Assembly (NCBI GenBank): GCA_030765685.1
Contig: JAVCCB010000042.1
Coordinates: forward strand, 1-39,744
Direction of reading: 5' to 3'
Source of the DNA: Candidatus Tantalella remota
Lineage (GTDB): Bacteria; Omnitrophota; Gorgyraeia; Tantalellales; Tantalellaceae
Length of the DNA: 39,744 bases
Below are positions 32,169 through 39,744 of the stretch, one piece after another. The notes beneath the pieces are model-generated. The model saw only the letters and a list, made by a program, of their open reading frames with translations, made no database searches and was not told the origin of the DNA. Made by a program: the position numbers and the translations under genes. Numbering within the stretch: position 1 is the stretch's first letter; the number at the start of each line of letters is the position of its first letter.

Positions 32169-32869
32169 TAGAGTTCAACACAGAGGTATTGGAAGTCATA
32201 CAACGGACAAAGGATGTAAAAAGTTTTCGTTTCCGATCGAAAGAAGATGCCGATTTCACGGCAGGCCAATGGTTTTTTCTTACGATAAAAATTGGAGAAG
32301 AGGAGCAGACAAAACCCTTCTCTTTTTCAAATTCTCCGACAGAAAAAGGGTACCTGGAGTTCACCAAACGCCTCACGCAAAGCGATTTTTCAAAAACCCT
32401 CGACAAACTTGTCCCGGGTGATGTCGCGAAGATAAAAATGTCTTATGGGAATTTTTCCCTTGAGGCAGGTGGGAAAAAGATCCTTATCCTGTCCGGCGGC
32501 ATAGGTATAACTCCTGTAAGAAGCATGTGTAAATACGCGACAGATACGGGGTTGGATGTTGATATAGCTCTTCTTTATGGGAACGCGGCTGAGGATGAGA
32601 TCGTTTTCAGGGATGATTTTGACGCCATGCAAAAGGAGAACAGCTTTCTTAAGGTTGTCCACACGCTCGCATGCCCTGTTGACGGCTGGAAGGGGTGCTG
32701 CGGGTTCATAGACAAGAATATGATATTCCGGGAGTTTCCCGATTGCGACGAGAGGGTGTATTATGTATGCGGGCCTCCTGCTATGGTGAACTGTCTTACC
32801 CCTGTTCTGAAAGAAGGGATGGGAGTTTCGGATGACAGGATAATCTTGGAGCGTTTTATGGGATATTAA
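32165..32869 (+). CDS. FAD/NAD(P)-binding oxidoreductase, ferredoxin-reductase family
   Basis: 234 aa. N-terminal FAD beta-barrel with AGQWFFLTI and KPFSFSNSP (family R-x-Y/F-S, here Lys for Arg); C-terminal NAD domain with ILSGGIGITPVRSM and VYYVCGPPAMVNCL. There is no C-terminal [2Fe-2S] domain, so it resembles stand-alone flavodoxin/ferredoxin reductases or the reductase half of oxygenases. The 4-bp overlap with the ArsC-like gene implies coexpression. A joint role in arsenate or thiol redox chemistry is possible but not shown. The electron acceptor is unknown. Confidence 0.85.
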   Translation: MIEFNTEVLEVIQRTKDVKSFRFRSKEDADFTAGQWFFLTIKIGEEEQTKPFSFSNSPTEKGYLEFTKRLTQSDFSKTLDKLVPGDVAKIKMSYGNFSLEAGGKKILILSGGIGITPVRSMCKYATDTGLDVDIALLYGNAAEDEIVFRDDFDAMQKENSFLKVVHTLACPVDGWKGCCGFIDKNMIFREFPDCDERVYYVCGPPAMVNCLTPVLKEGMGVSDDRIILERFMGY

Positions 32870-32948
32870 TGAGGCTACAAGTTATGGAGCGGAGCGAACA
32901 TAACTTGTGTAGCCGAACTCACCCCGCCCTTTTGTGAAAAGGGAGGGG
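32870..32948 (+). repeat. Two-hairpin post-stop element, copy D
   Basis: TGAG begins directly after the oxidoreductase stop. Helix I: GGCT with AGCC (32873-32876, 32911-32914), GT bulge, perfect 10-bp ACAAGTTATG with CATAACTTGT. Linker GAACTCACCC. Helix II: CCCCGCCCTTTT with AAAAGGGAGGGG (one G-A mismatch). A 7-bp CTTATGC/GCATAAG hairpin follows at 32966-32991. Confidence 0.8.
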
Positions 32949-33017
32949 TAAATTTGCTCAAACAACTTATGCTTCTTACCAGTTGCATAAGCTGTGAGCT
33001 CATTGAAGGAGATGGTA

Positions 33018-33605
33018 ATGAAAAAAGCGATATGCATACTGATAATGGGGATACTTATAGCAGGTGTTTGCGCCGCGGAAGGTACCGGGACAGTAAAAGA
33101 TGAGTACTGGCCGGACGGGAAGGTCAGAATATCCAAAAAATTCAATGATCTTGGAGACCTGCTCGAGACCAGCTATTACAGGAAAGACGCGACTCTTGAG
33201 CAGCATGAACAGTATGACTCTATGGGGCATCAGACAGAAGCAAGTTATTACAATGAGAAAGGTAAACTCAGAGAGGGTGCTGACGGATGGGCCGCCCTGC
33301 GGAAGGATTATAAGAACGGCAACCTGACCCAGGAGAGCTATTATGGAGCCGATGGGCATATTCAGGAGAGAAAACAGTATGATCAAAGCGGAGATCTTAT
33401 ATCAAAGCAGTACGTTGGAGACGGTCAGATAGACCTCTCCGAAGAGTATAGTCCTGTTCCGCCTCTCGGGGTACCTGAGACCGAATCTTTTTATGATTCT
33501 TACGGGCGTCCGGAGGGTACCACATCGGTCGTCCGGGATGCCGGACCGCCGTGGTGGGGGCCTGATGACATATTCGGCATGCAGGACCACGAGAATGAAG
33601 ATTAG
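33018..33605 (+). CDS. Small secreted protein with MORN/YwqK-like short repeats
   Basis: 195 aa. Start ATG 33018 is chosen because AAGGAG lies 6 bp upstream; an upstream GTG (32994) precedes that site. A signal peptide (about residues 1-19, ending CAA) predicts export. The body has about six repeats of roughly 20 residues built on Y-x-x-D/N-G/S-x-hydrophobic..., such as DEYWPDGKVRISKKF, YRKDATLEQHEQYDSMG, YNEKGKLREG, YGADGHIQERKQYDQSG and DLISKQYVGDG. This resembles the beta-hairpin repeats of MORN variants and the YwqK family, usually adhesive or structural. The C-terminal 45 residues are Pro/Gly-rich without motif. Function unknown. Confidence 0.75.
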   Translation: MKKAICILIMGILIAGVCAAEGTGTVKDEYWPDGKVRISKKFNDLGDLLETSYYRKDATLEQHEQYDSMGHQTEASYYNEKGKLREGADGWAALRKDYKNGNLTQESYYGADGHIQERKQYDQSGDLISKQYVGDGQIDLSEEYSPVPPLGVPETESFYDSYGRPEGTTSVVRDAGPPWWGPDDIFGMQDHENED

Positions 33606-33627
33606 TCAGCCCCGAGGCATAAGAACC

Positions 33628-33656
33628 TTGACAATATAATATTATTATAATAGAAT
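33628..33656 (+). promoter_or_regulatory. Strong promoter upstream of rimP-nusA-infB
   Basis: Consensus TTGACA at 33628-33633, a 17-bp spacer and TAGAAT at 33651-33656. Transcription should start near 33663. An overlapping TATAAT at 33646 is badly spaced. Confidence 0.7.
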
Positions 33657-33681
33657 CGACTGTACAACGGGGATGCTGAGA

Positions 33682-33712
33682 ATAAGTGGGCCAGGTGCCC
33701 GCTTATTTTTTT
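33682..33712 (+). terminator. Intrinsic terminator/attenuator in the rimP-nusA leader
   Basis: 10-bp stem ATAAGTGGGC with GCCCGCTTAT (one G-T wobble), 5-nt loop and seven T. It lies only about 20 nt after the predicted transcription start, so it would release an RNA of about 50 nt or be read through into rimP. Confidence 0.8.
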
Positions 33713-33721
33713 AATAAGGTC

Positions 33722-33785
33722 ACCCCCGCTGCTTCGCTTTGCGAAGCAAAGCGATGGGGGTATGGCCGAATTAACCCCGCCCCGA
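33722..33785. repeat. Hairpin and element remnant before rimP
   Basis: ACCCCC to GGGGGT enclosing a perfect GCTTCGC/GCGAAGC hairpin (33731-33747), then GGCCGAATTAACCCCGCCCC, which resembles the 3' part of the two-hairpin element. The remaining bases to rimP (33786-33873) contain degenerate units such as CTAAACG and CTATACG (33834-33851) and the rimP ribosome site. Confidence 0.55.
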
Positions 33786-33873
33786 AGTAAAATGTAAATA
33801 GGTATGGTGCGGGATTTTAGTAAGTTGCGTTATACACTAAACGCTATACGCTGATAAAATAGGGAGATATACA

Positions 33874-34332
33874 GTGACCATAATACCCGAGGAATTGTTA
33901 GAACACATACGGAATGAAGCGAAAGACGCGGGATATCAACTGGTGGATATTATATCCAGGGGAGGATCCGGTGTTCTTATAGAAATAGTAATGGATAAAG
34001 AAGGCGGCATAACTATTGATGAATGCAGCTCTTTTAACAGGAAGATACTGTCCTGGATAGAGGATAGCGCGGTAATATCTTCCGCCTATATCCTGGACGT
34101 ATGTTCCCCGGGGCTGGACAGGCCGCTCAAGACTGAGAATGACTATAAATGGGCCGAAGGCAAGCAGATAGAGATAATCATGAACGAGCCTGTTGATGGG
34201 AAAAACAACCTCATCGGCAAGCTTCTGGAGTCCGAGGAGGACTCTTGCATAGTAGTAGAGGAAACAGAAGGAAATTTTGTACGTGTAAGCAAGACAAACG
34301 TAGCTAAAGCGCGTTTGAAAGTATGCATCTAG
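33874..34332 (+). CDS. rimP: Ribosome maturation factor
   Basis: RimP, 152 aa, assists late 30S subunit assembly. Seen: the N-terminal alpha/beta domain (EELLEHIRNEAKDAGYQLVDI) with the family phrase YILDVCSPGLDRPLK, then the SH3-like C-terminal domain. GTG 33874 follows AGGGAGAT at 7-bp spacing. First gene of the rimP-nusA-infB operon. Confidence 0.94.
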   Translation: MTIIPEELLEHIRNEAKDAGYQLVDIISRGGSGVLIEIVMDKEGGITIDECSSFNRKILSWIEDSAVISSAYILDVCSPGLDRPLKTENDYKWAEGKQIEIIMNEPVDGKNNLIGKLLESEEDSCIVVEETEGNFVRVSKTNVAKARLKVCI

Positions 34333-34334
34333 AC

Positions 34335-34400
34335 AAAGTTCATCGTTTGTCTTGTTGATCAACAGGGCTAGGAGCAACGGACGATGAACAATGAACACGA
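34335..34400. repeat. Inverted repeat in the rimP-nusA gap
   Basis: Perfect 9-bp arms GTTCATCGT (34338-34346) and ACGATGAAC (34381-34389), with a 12-bp palindrome TGTTGATCAACA (34353-34364) between. The arms again look like degenerate 7-bp units. Confidence 0.6.
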
Positions 34401-34421
34401 TAAAGTAAATGGAGAAAAAAG

Positions 34422-36209
34422 ATGAATGGAGAATTATTAACCGCACTGGAGAGAATAGAGAGAGAGAAGGGGATCAGCAAGGAGATCCTGTTCGAGGCTA
34501 TTGAAAGTGCGCTCGCAAGTGCCGCTAAAAAGGTGATAGATGATCCTGATGTAGCTAAAGAAGATATAACCGTGACTGTTGACCCGGAAACGGGGAGCAT
34601 AACGGTTTTTTCCGACGGAGAAGAGATTGAGAACGAGCGTTTCGGGAGAATAGCGGCCCAGACGGCTAAGCAGGTGATAATACAGAAGATCCGGGAAGCG
34701 GAAAGAGACGTAATATTCGAGAAATACGTCAAAAAAGAAGGCAGTATCGTCTCCGGAGCCGTACATCGATTCGAAAAAGGGAATATTATAGTTGAACTTG
34801 ATGACACCGAAGCTGTACTTGCTAAGAATGAACAGATACCCAGGGAGAGATTCAGACAGGGAGAGCAGATAAGGGCTTATCTGGTCAATGTGGATCGGGG
34901 GATGGGCGGTCCGGAAATAAAACTTTCAAGGACAGACGAAGGGTTCGTAAAAAAACTGTTCGAACTTGAAGTTCCGGAGATATCGCAGGGAATAGTGGAA
35001 ATAAAATCTATTGCCAGAGAAGCCGGTGAGCGTACTAAGATCGCCGTATGTTCCAAGGACGAAAAGGTCGATCCTGTAGGAGCCTGTGTCGGGATGAGGG
35101 GATCCAGGGTAAGGGATATCGTCAAGGAACTTCACGGGGAAAGGATAGATATCGTGAGGTGGGATGGAGATCTGAGAGATTACCTTATTGCGGCTGTAAA
35201 CCCGGCGGAAGTATCAAAAATGGTCTTAGACAGGCAGAACAACACAATAACCCTTACGGTGCCGCAAGATCAGCTATCTCTGTTGATAGGGAAAAAGGGA
35301 AGAAATATAAGGCTTGCGTCAAAACTTCTGGGATGGGAGCTCATTGCCGAAGCAGTAAGAGAGACTCTGGATGTTCCGATAACCAACATCAAGGGGATCG
35401 GCAAAAAGACCATGGAGAACCTCGAAAATTCAGAATACGATAACGTGGAGAGCCTGCTTCAGCTTGGTGTGGATGGGTTGCTCGCCCTGGAAGGAATAGG
35501 ACAGAAAACAGCCGAAAAGATAATAGTTGCATGTGAAGCGGCCTACACTGCCGCTGCGGAAATGAAGGCGGCGATGGAAGCGGAAGCGAGAGCGGTCTCC
35601 GAAGCCGCGGAAGCGGAAGATAAAGCTGCCGCGGAAGCCCTTGCTGCCGAGCCGGTAGCTAAGGAAGAGGTGGAGGATAGCTCGGAGCAGGGAGCATCCG
35701 CCTCCGCTGAAGCTATGGCGGACAAGGGGAGCGTGGAGGAAGAGGCTGCGGAGGAAGGAACTGAAGTAGACGCGGAAGAGTCCACAGACGACAGTGATCA
35801 GTCATTAGAGGACAGTGAGCAGGAAACCGAGGAAGAGACCACTGAGGAAGAGACCGTAGAGGAAGAAGCAGAGGAACCGGTAGCTGAGGATAGTACGGAA
35901 CAGGGAGCATCCGCCTCCGCTGAAGCTACGGTGGACAAGGGGAGCGTGGAGGAAGAAGTAGCGGAAGAGGTCGCGGAGGAAGAAACTGAAGAAGCCGCTG
36001 AAGAAGAAGCAGAGGAAAAAGTAGAGGAAGAGGCAATCGAAGAAGTAGAAGAGCAGTCAGAGGATAGCATGGAGCAGGGAGCCTCCGCCTCCGCTGAAGC
36101 TACGGCGGACAAGGGGAGCGTGGAGGAAGAAACAGAAGAAAAAATAGAAGAAGAGCCGATAGACGACAGTCCACAGTCCACTGAAGAGGACACTAAAAAT
36201 AAAGAATAG
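34422..36209 (+). CDS. nusA: Transcription termination/antitermination protein NusA with long acidic repeat tail
   Basis: NusA, 595 aa. Order: N-terminal RNA polymerase-binding domain (1 to about 130), S1 domain (about 133-200), KH1 (VDPVGACVGMRGSRVRDIVKELHGERIDIVRW) and KH2 (LSLLIGKKGRNIRLASKLLGW), then a helix-hairpin-helix segment (ITNIKGIGKKTMENL ... LEGIGQKTAEKIIVACE). From about residue 385 the protein is an Ala/Glu-rich tail of some 210 residues not found in usual NusA. It contains three near-identical units EQGASASAEA(M/T)(A/V)DKGSVEEE at residues about 422, 493 and 551. The core should function normally in pausing, termination and antitermination. GGAG precedes ATG 34422. Confidence 0.95.
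   Translation: MNGELLTALERIEREKGISKEILFEAIESALASAAKKVIDDPDVAKEDITVTVDPETGSITVFSDGEEIENERFGRIAAQTAKQVIIQKIREAERDVIFEKYVKKEGSIVSGAVHRFEKGNIIVELDDTEAVLAKNEQIPRERFRQGEQIRAYLVNVDRGMGGPEIKLSRTDEGFVKKLFELEVPEISQGIVEIKSIAREAGERTKIAVCSKDEKVDPVGACVGMRGSRVRDIVKELHGERIDIVRWDGDLRDYLIAAVNPAEVSKMVLDRQNNTITLTVPQDQLSLLIGKKGRNIRLASKLLGWELIAEAVRETLDVPITNIKGIGKKTMENLENSEYDNVESLLQLGVDGLLALEGIGQKTAEKIIVACEAAYTAAAEMKAAMEAEARAVSEAAEAEDKAAAEALAAEPVAKEEVEDSSEQGASASAEAMADKGSVEEEAAEEGTEVDAEESTDDSDQSLEDSEQETEEETTEEETVEEEAEEPVAEDSTEQGASASAEATVDKGSVEEEVAEEVAEEETEEAAEEEAEEKVEEEAIEEVEEQSEDSMEQGASASAEATADKGSVEEETEEKIEEEPIDDSPQSTEEDTKNKE
35685..35743 (+). repeat. nusA tail repeat unit 1
   Basis: About 57-bp unit encoding EQGASASAEAMADKGSVEEE. 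Its core TCCGCC...GGCGGA is the same palindrome type as the QueC C-terminal repeat. Confidence 0.75.
35898..35956 (+). repeat. nusA tail repeat unit 2
   Basis: Second unit, differing from unit 1 at only a few bases (A-for-G near the start, ATGGCG to ACGGTG). Confidence 0.75.
36072..36130 (+). repeat. nusA tail repeat unit 3
   Basis: Third unit, again almost identical (GCATCC to GCCTCC, ATGGCG to ACGGCG), in the same frame as the other two. Confidence 0.75.
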
Positions 36210-36226
36210 GTTAGGAGTTTTGCAAT

Positions 36227-38764
36227 ATGAAGGTTAAAGATCTGGCGAAAGAACTGGGAGTACCGAGCGAAGCGGTCATCGAGCAGCTGCGTAAGTTATA
36301 CGTGGATGTCGAGGATGAGAAAAGCAAAATAGATGACAAGATACTCGGGCTTGTGCGAATCAAGCTTAGAGGGTCGGCAACCCCCAAGAAGCCGAAAAAA
36401 GAAGAGAAAAAACCTAAGAAGGCAAAGGCTGTCAAAAAGACCGTTGAGACCAAGGCGAAACCCAAGACGACTAAAAAGAAAGATAAGCCCGAGAAAGAAG
36501 AGTCCCAGAAAAACCCGGTAAAAAAGAAAGAGGCAAAGGCTAAAGAGGAAAAGAAGAAGACGCCCGAAGCCGAAGAAAAAGAGCCTAAGAAACGGCCTGC
36601 CGCTCCTTCTGCGGGAAAGATAAATATAGTAAAGAAAGTGACTCCGGAAGAGAAGAAGGCCGAAGAAGATAAAGCGAAAGAAAAAGTAGAGAAGGAAAAG
36701 GCCGAGATAAAGAAAGCGGAAAAGGAAAAGAAGGCGCAGCTTTCCATAGAAGAGCTTGTTAAGACGGAACTTACCGGCAGGGGCGGCCCGGGCGGCCCGG
36801 CCAAAAGGGGGCCGAAAACGGGGTTTGTAAAAAGAGGGAAACAAACGCTGAAGAAGCGGCCCATAGTGGAGATCGTAGACGGCGGTTCGGGCAAATCGAC
36901 GGCGCAGTTCAAAAAGTTCGATAAATTTTCAAAAAAGAAACAAGGTGCCGCCGGGGGCGCGCTTTTTGGGGAAGATCAGGCAGCTGCCAGAAAGACTCCC
37001 CAGAAGATACAGATGCAGGTTCCCACAAACATCAGGACCATGGCGCCCAGGATAAACGTTAAACCGAATGTTATCCTGCAGTATATGATGGATAGTGGAG
37101 CTTTTGTGAACATAAACCAGGACATAGAAGAAGACGTGGTCAGGGATATCCTTAAGAACTTTGGATATATACTGGAGCTGCCCGAAAGCATTGAATCAAT
37201 AGAACAAGAGCTTGTAAAAGAACATCATGAGGAATCGAAGGGGAAAGGCGAGACAAGAGCCCCTGTAGTTACATTCATGGGTCATGTCGATCATGGGAAG
37301 ACTTCGCTGTTGGATTATATACGTAATACAATGGTCACTGAGGGGGAAAAAGGCGGAATAACCCAGCACATAGGAGCGTATAAGGTCGAGACCTCCAAAG
37401 GGTCGGTTACTTTTCTGGATACCCCCGGTCACGCGGCTTTTACCGCAATGAGGGCAAGGGGGGCGCATGCCACAGATGTAGTTGTTCTGGTTGTAGCCGC
37501 TGATGACGGTGTTATGCCGCAGACCAAGGAAGCCATAGATCACGCCCGTGCCGCGGGTGTTCCCATAGTGGTAGCTATAAACAAATGTGATATGGTGAGC
37601 GCCAACCCTGACAAGGTCAAGCAGGAACTGCAGCAGGAACAGTTGGCTCCTGAAGAATGGGGAGGCGATACCATAATGGTAGAGGTTTCGGCTCAGACAG
37701 GAGAAGGCGTGGACAAGCTGGTCGAGATACTTATGCTGGAATCCGAGATGTTGGATCTGAAAGCTAATCCTAATCTTCACGCGCGCGGTGTGGTAATAGA
37801 AGGTAAAAAGACGCCCGGTCAGGGTGTTGTAGCTACGCTCCTGGTCCAGAACGGTACGTTAAGGCCCGGCGACGTGGTGCTCTGCGGGACTTTTTACGGT
37901 AAAGTAAAGGCCATGCTCAATGATGTAAGAGAGCGTGTAGAAGAGGCACCGCCCTCTACTCCCGTAGAAGTTTTGGGATTACAGGGAGTTCCGGAGGCAG
38001 GGGATGAGTTCTTCATCGTCAAGGATGAGAAAAAAGCGAAGACACTGTCGCTCCTCAAACAAGGCGAAGGAAGAAAAAATAATATGGCCGGAAGCCAGAG
38101 AGTGACGCTTGAGGATTTTCACAGCCTTATCATGGAAGGTACCATGAAGGAATTGAAGATAATCCTGAAGGCGGATGTGCAGGGATCGGCGGAAGCTCTT
38201 AAACAGTCGCTTGAAGATCTTTCGACAAGCGAAGTTAAACTGGATATCCTACACTCCGCGGTAGGCAACGTGAACGAATCGGATGTGATGCTCGCGGTGG
38301 TATCAAACGCGGTAATTATAGGGTTTCACGTTAAGACTGAGACTACCGCGGAAGACCTGGCAAAGAGCGAGCAGGTCGATATGCGTATTTACGATATTAT
38401 ATATGAGGCGATAGCTGATGTTAAAGCGGCTATGGAAGGCCTTCTTGAGCCTGAAGAGCGTGAGGCATTTCAGGGAACAGCCCAGATAAAGGAGGTTTTT
38501 TCCTCATCCAAGGCGGGCAAGGTCGCCGGTTGCGCAGTTACGAAGGGAATCATACATCGTAATGACAGAGTGCGGCTTAAGAGAGGAACGGAAACTGTCT
38601 TTGACGGAACGATAAGCGCGCTCAAAAGGTTTAAGGATGATGTCAGGGATGTGAGAGAAGGTTTTGAGTGCGGTATATTACTGAAGAATTTCAGCGATAT
38701 ACGGAAGAACGATATAATTGAAGCGTATATAATAGAAAAAATCGCAAGAAGACTAGAAAAATAA
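36227..38764 (+). CDS. infB: Translation initiation factor IF-2
   Basis: IF-2, 845 aa. N-terminal IF2_N domain (VKDLAKELGVPSEAVIEQLRKL), then a Lys/Glu-rich linker (about 55-180) and a Gly/Arg/Pro patch. The GTPase domain starts with TFMGHVDHGKTS (G1, about residues 350-360), GITQHIGAYKV (G2), FLDTPGHAAFTAMRARGA (G3), INKCDM (G4) and VSAQTGEG (G5). Domains II-IV follow, ending in the fMet-tRNA-binding C2 (VFDGTISALKRFKDDVRDVREGFECGILLKNFSDIRKNDIIEAY). It delivers initiator tRNA. AGGAG 9 bp before ATG. rbfA, truB and rpsO, which often follow infB, are not present here. Confidence 0.97.
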   Translation: MKVKDLAKELGVPSEAVIEQLRKLYVDVEDEKSKIDDKILGLVRIKLRGSATPKKPKKEEKKPKKAKAVKKTVETKAKPKTTKKKDKPEKEESQKNPVKKKEAKAKEEKKKTPEAEEKEPKKRPAAPSAGKINIVKKVTPEEKKAEEDKAKEKVEKEKAEIKKAEKEKKAQLSIEELVKTELTGRGGPGGPAKRGPKTGFVKRGKQTLKKRPIVEIVDGGSGKSTAQFKKFDKFSKKKQGAAGGALFGEDQAAARKTPQKIQMQVPTNIRTMAPRINVKPNVILQYMMDSGAFVNINQDIEEDVVRDILKNFGYILELPESIESIEQELVKEHHEESKGKGETRAPVVTFMGHVDHGKTSLLDYIRNTMVTEGEKGGITQHIGAYKVETSKGSVTFLDTPGHAAFTAMRARGAHATDVVVLVVAADDGVMPQTKEAIDHARAAGVPIVVAINKCDMVSANPDKVKQELQQEQLAPEEWGGDTIMVEVSAQTGEGVDKLVEILMLESEMLDLKANPNLHARGVVIEGKKTPGQGVVATLLVQNGTLRPGDVVLCGTFYGKVKAMLNDVRERVEEAPPSTPVEVLGLQGVPEAGDEFFIVKDEKKAKTLSLLKQGEGRKNNMAGSQRVTLEDFHSLIMEGTMKELKIILKADVQGSAEALKQSLEDLSTSEVKLDILHSAVGNVNESDVMLAVVSNAVIIGFHVKTETTAEDLAKSEQVDMRIYDIIYEAIADVKAAMEGLLEPEEREAFQGTAQIKEVFSSSKAGKVAGCAVTKGIIHRNDRVRLKRGTETVFDGTISALKRFKDDVRDVREGFECGILLKNFSDIRKNDIIEAYIIEKIARRLEK

Positions 38765-38766
38765 CA

Positions 38767-38895
38767 TGAGCACATCACTTAACGAGTAAAACGAAGTTAA
38801 GTGATAAGTGCGAATGTTATCCCGCACGAGCAAAGCGGCGCGGGATCTGGGAATACTGTTATTGTTATTTGATCCCCGCATTCGCGGGGATGACG
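38767..38895 (+). repeat. Two-hairpin post-stop element, long copy E (infB-trpS gap)
   Basis: TGAG begins two bases after the infB stop. Helix I: GCAC with GTGC, AA bulge, perfect 10-bp ATCACTTAAC with GTTAAGTGAT. Linker GAATGTTATCC. Helix II: ATCCCGC with GCGGGAT. Then the extra module TATTGTTATTTG and a hairpin ATCCCCGC (38872) with GCGGGGAT (38884), ending GATGACG, as in copy C. Confidence 0.8.
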
Positions 38896-38908
38896 AAAGA
38901 AAAATATT

Positions 38909-39744
38909 ATGGCTAAAAAGAAAACTATACTTAGCGGCATGAGGCCTACGGGCAGACTTCACCTGGGGCATCTGGTAGGAGCTTTGGATAACTGGGTAAA
39001 GATGCAGGATGAGTACCGGTGCTTTTTTATGGTAGCTGATTGGCACGCACTTATGAGCGAATACGAAAAACCGTCTGACATAAAAGAAAGCAGCATCGAG
39101 ATCGTGAAAGACTGGGTATCGTGCGGGATCGATCCAACGAAGAGCGTTGTTTTCATACAAAGCATGGTACCGGAACATCTTGAACTGGCCATGGTATTCG
39201 GGCTTTTAACACCGCTTGGATGGCTGGAAAGGTGTCCTACGTACAAAGAACAGATGAGAGAGATCAAAGGGCGCATGCTGGCCACATATGGTTTTCTGGG
39301 ATATCCTGTTCTGCAGGCGGCGGACATAGCTCTGTATAACGCTGATGTAGTGCCTGTCGGCAAAGATCAGGTACATCATTTGGAACTGGCCCGGGAGATC
39401 ATCAGACGGTTTCACAGCCTGTATGGGAAAAAGATATTCAGTGAGCCGGAACCGCTTCTGGCCGCGGATTCAAAACTTGTCGGTCTGGATAACAGGAAGA
39501 TGTCTAAAAGTTACGGCAACTTCATCGCGTTGTCAGACACTCCGGATGAAGTCAAGAAAAAGGTTTTCAGTATGTATACGGATCCGAACAGAGTGCGGGC
39601 GGATGTTCCGGGCAAGGTAGAGGGCAATCCGGTTTTTATATACCATGATATTTTCAACCCTGACAAAAAAGAGGTCGATGACCTGAAAGACCGTTACCGG
39701 ACAGGGAATGTAGGCGATGTCGAGGTGAAACAGAAACTTACTGA
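38909..39744 (+). CDS. trpS: Tryptophanyl-tRNA synthetase, 5' part (runs off the window)
   Basis: Class I synthetase charging tRNA-Trp; 278 codons are present and the frame is still open at the right edge. Seen: TILSGMRPTGRLHLGHLVGAL with the HIGH-type motif HLGH (residues 18-21), YPVLQAADIALYNADVVPVGKDQVHHLELAREI (TrpRS signature), and DNRKMSKSYGNFI with KMSKS at residues 197-201. Start ATG 38909 has no good Shine-Dalgarno (GAAAGAAAAATATT upstream), and the two-hairpin element ends 14 bp before it. Confidence 0.95.
   Translation, partial: MAKKKTILSGMRPTGRLHLGHLVGALDNWVKMQDEYRCFFMVADWHALMSEYEKPSDIKESSIEIVKDWVSCGIDPTKSVVFIQSMVPEHLELAMVFGLLTPLGWLERCPTYKEQMREIKGRMLATYGFLGYPVLQAADIALYNADVVPVGKDQVHHLELAREIIRRFHSLYGKKIFSEPEPLLAADSKLVGLDNRKMSKSYGNFIALSDTPDEVKKKVFSMYTDPNRVRADVPGKVEGNPVFIYHDIFNPDKKEVDDLKDRYRTGNVGDVEVKQKLT

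Noticed and set aside
35048..35443. 131-codon ORF inside nusA in another frame
   Set aside because: It overlaps the conserved KH domains of NusA, which fix the true frame.

Overview
The window comes from a Gram-negative-type bacterium with an LPS outer membrane. It carries a full CMP-Kdo pathway, three heptosyltransferase-like proteins, a lipid A acyltransferase homologue, Lpt export genes and Pal/OmpA and RseP homologues. All genes lie on the + strand and are mostly tightly packed. Gene order, medium GC content and the many low-complexity intergenic repeats resemble uncultivated PVC-related lineages such as Omnitrophota. That placement is an inference from gene content, not a phylogeny.

Layout. 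1-4.6 kb: the end of a GT4 glycosyltransferase, three GT9 heptosyltransferase-like genes and a macrodomain protein. 4.6-5.1 kb: trxA with its own promoter and terminator. 5.1-9.5 kb: a promoter followed by a heptose kinase (hldA type) and kdsB-kdsA-kdsD-kdsC, the whole CMP-Kdo pathway. 9.5-11.9 kb: queD-queC-queE-queF (GTP-derived intermediate to preQ1). 11.9-14.5 kb: lipid A acyltransferase, an LptC protein with an LptA-like extension, and lptB. 14.5-17.4 kb: a 450-bp repeat-rich gap, then hpf, tig and clpP. 17.5-21.6 kb: class V aminotransferase, serA and a homocitrate/isopropylmalate synthase-family gene. 21.6-24.8 kb: an unknown secreted proline-rich protein, purA and an OmpA-domain lipoprotein. 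24.8-31.6 kb: uppS-cdsA-dxr-rseP-ispG-proS. 31.7-33.6 kb: an ArsC-like protein, an FAD/NAD oxidoreductase and a small secreted repeat protein. 33.6-39.7 kb: a promoter plus short leader with terminator, then rimP-nusA-infB and the 5' part of trpS, which runs off the window.

The most unusual content is repetitive DNA, of three kinds. (1) A two-hairpin element starts within 0-3 nt of the upstream stop codon at five loci. Its first helix changes sequence between copies while keeping base pairing and a fixed 2-nt bulge on the 3' arm. (2) Degenerate arrays of 7-bp (sometimes 6-bp) units occur in most gene gaps, often as opposed arms, and in three genes they are translated (a GT9 protein, QueE, IspG). 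(3) A small palindrome is translated in frame at the QueC C-terminus, and a related sequence occurs three times in the acidic tail of NusA. No CRISPR array, transposase, tRNA or rRNA gene was recognised.
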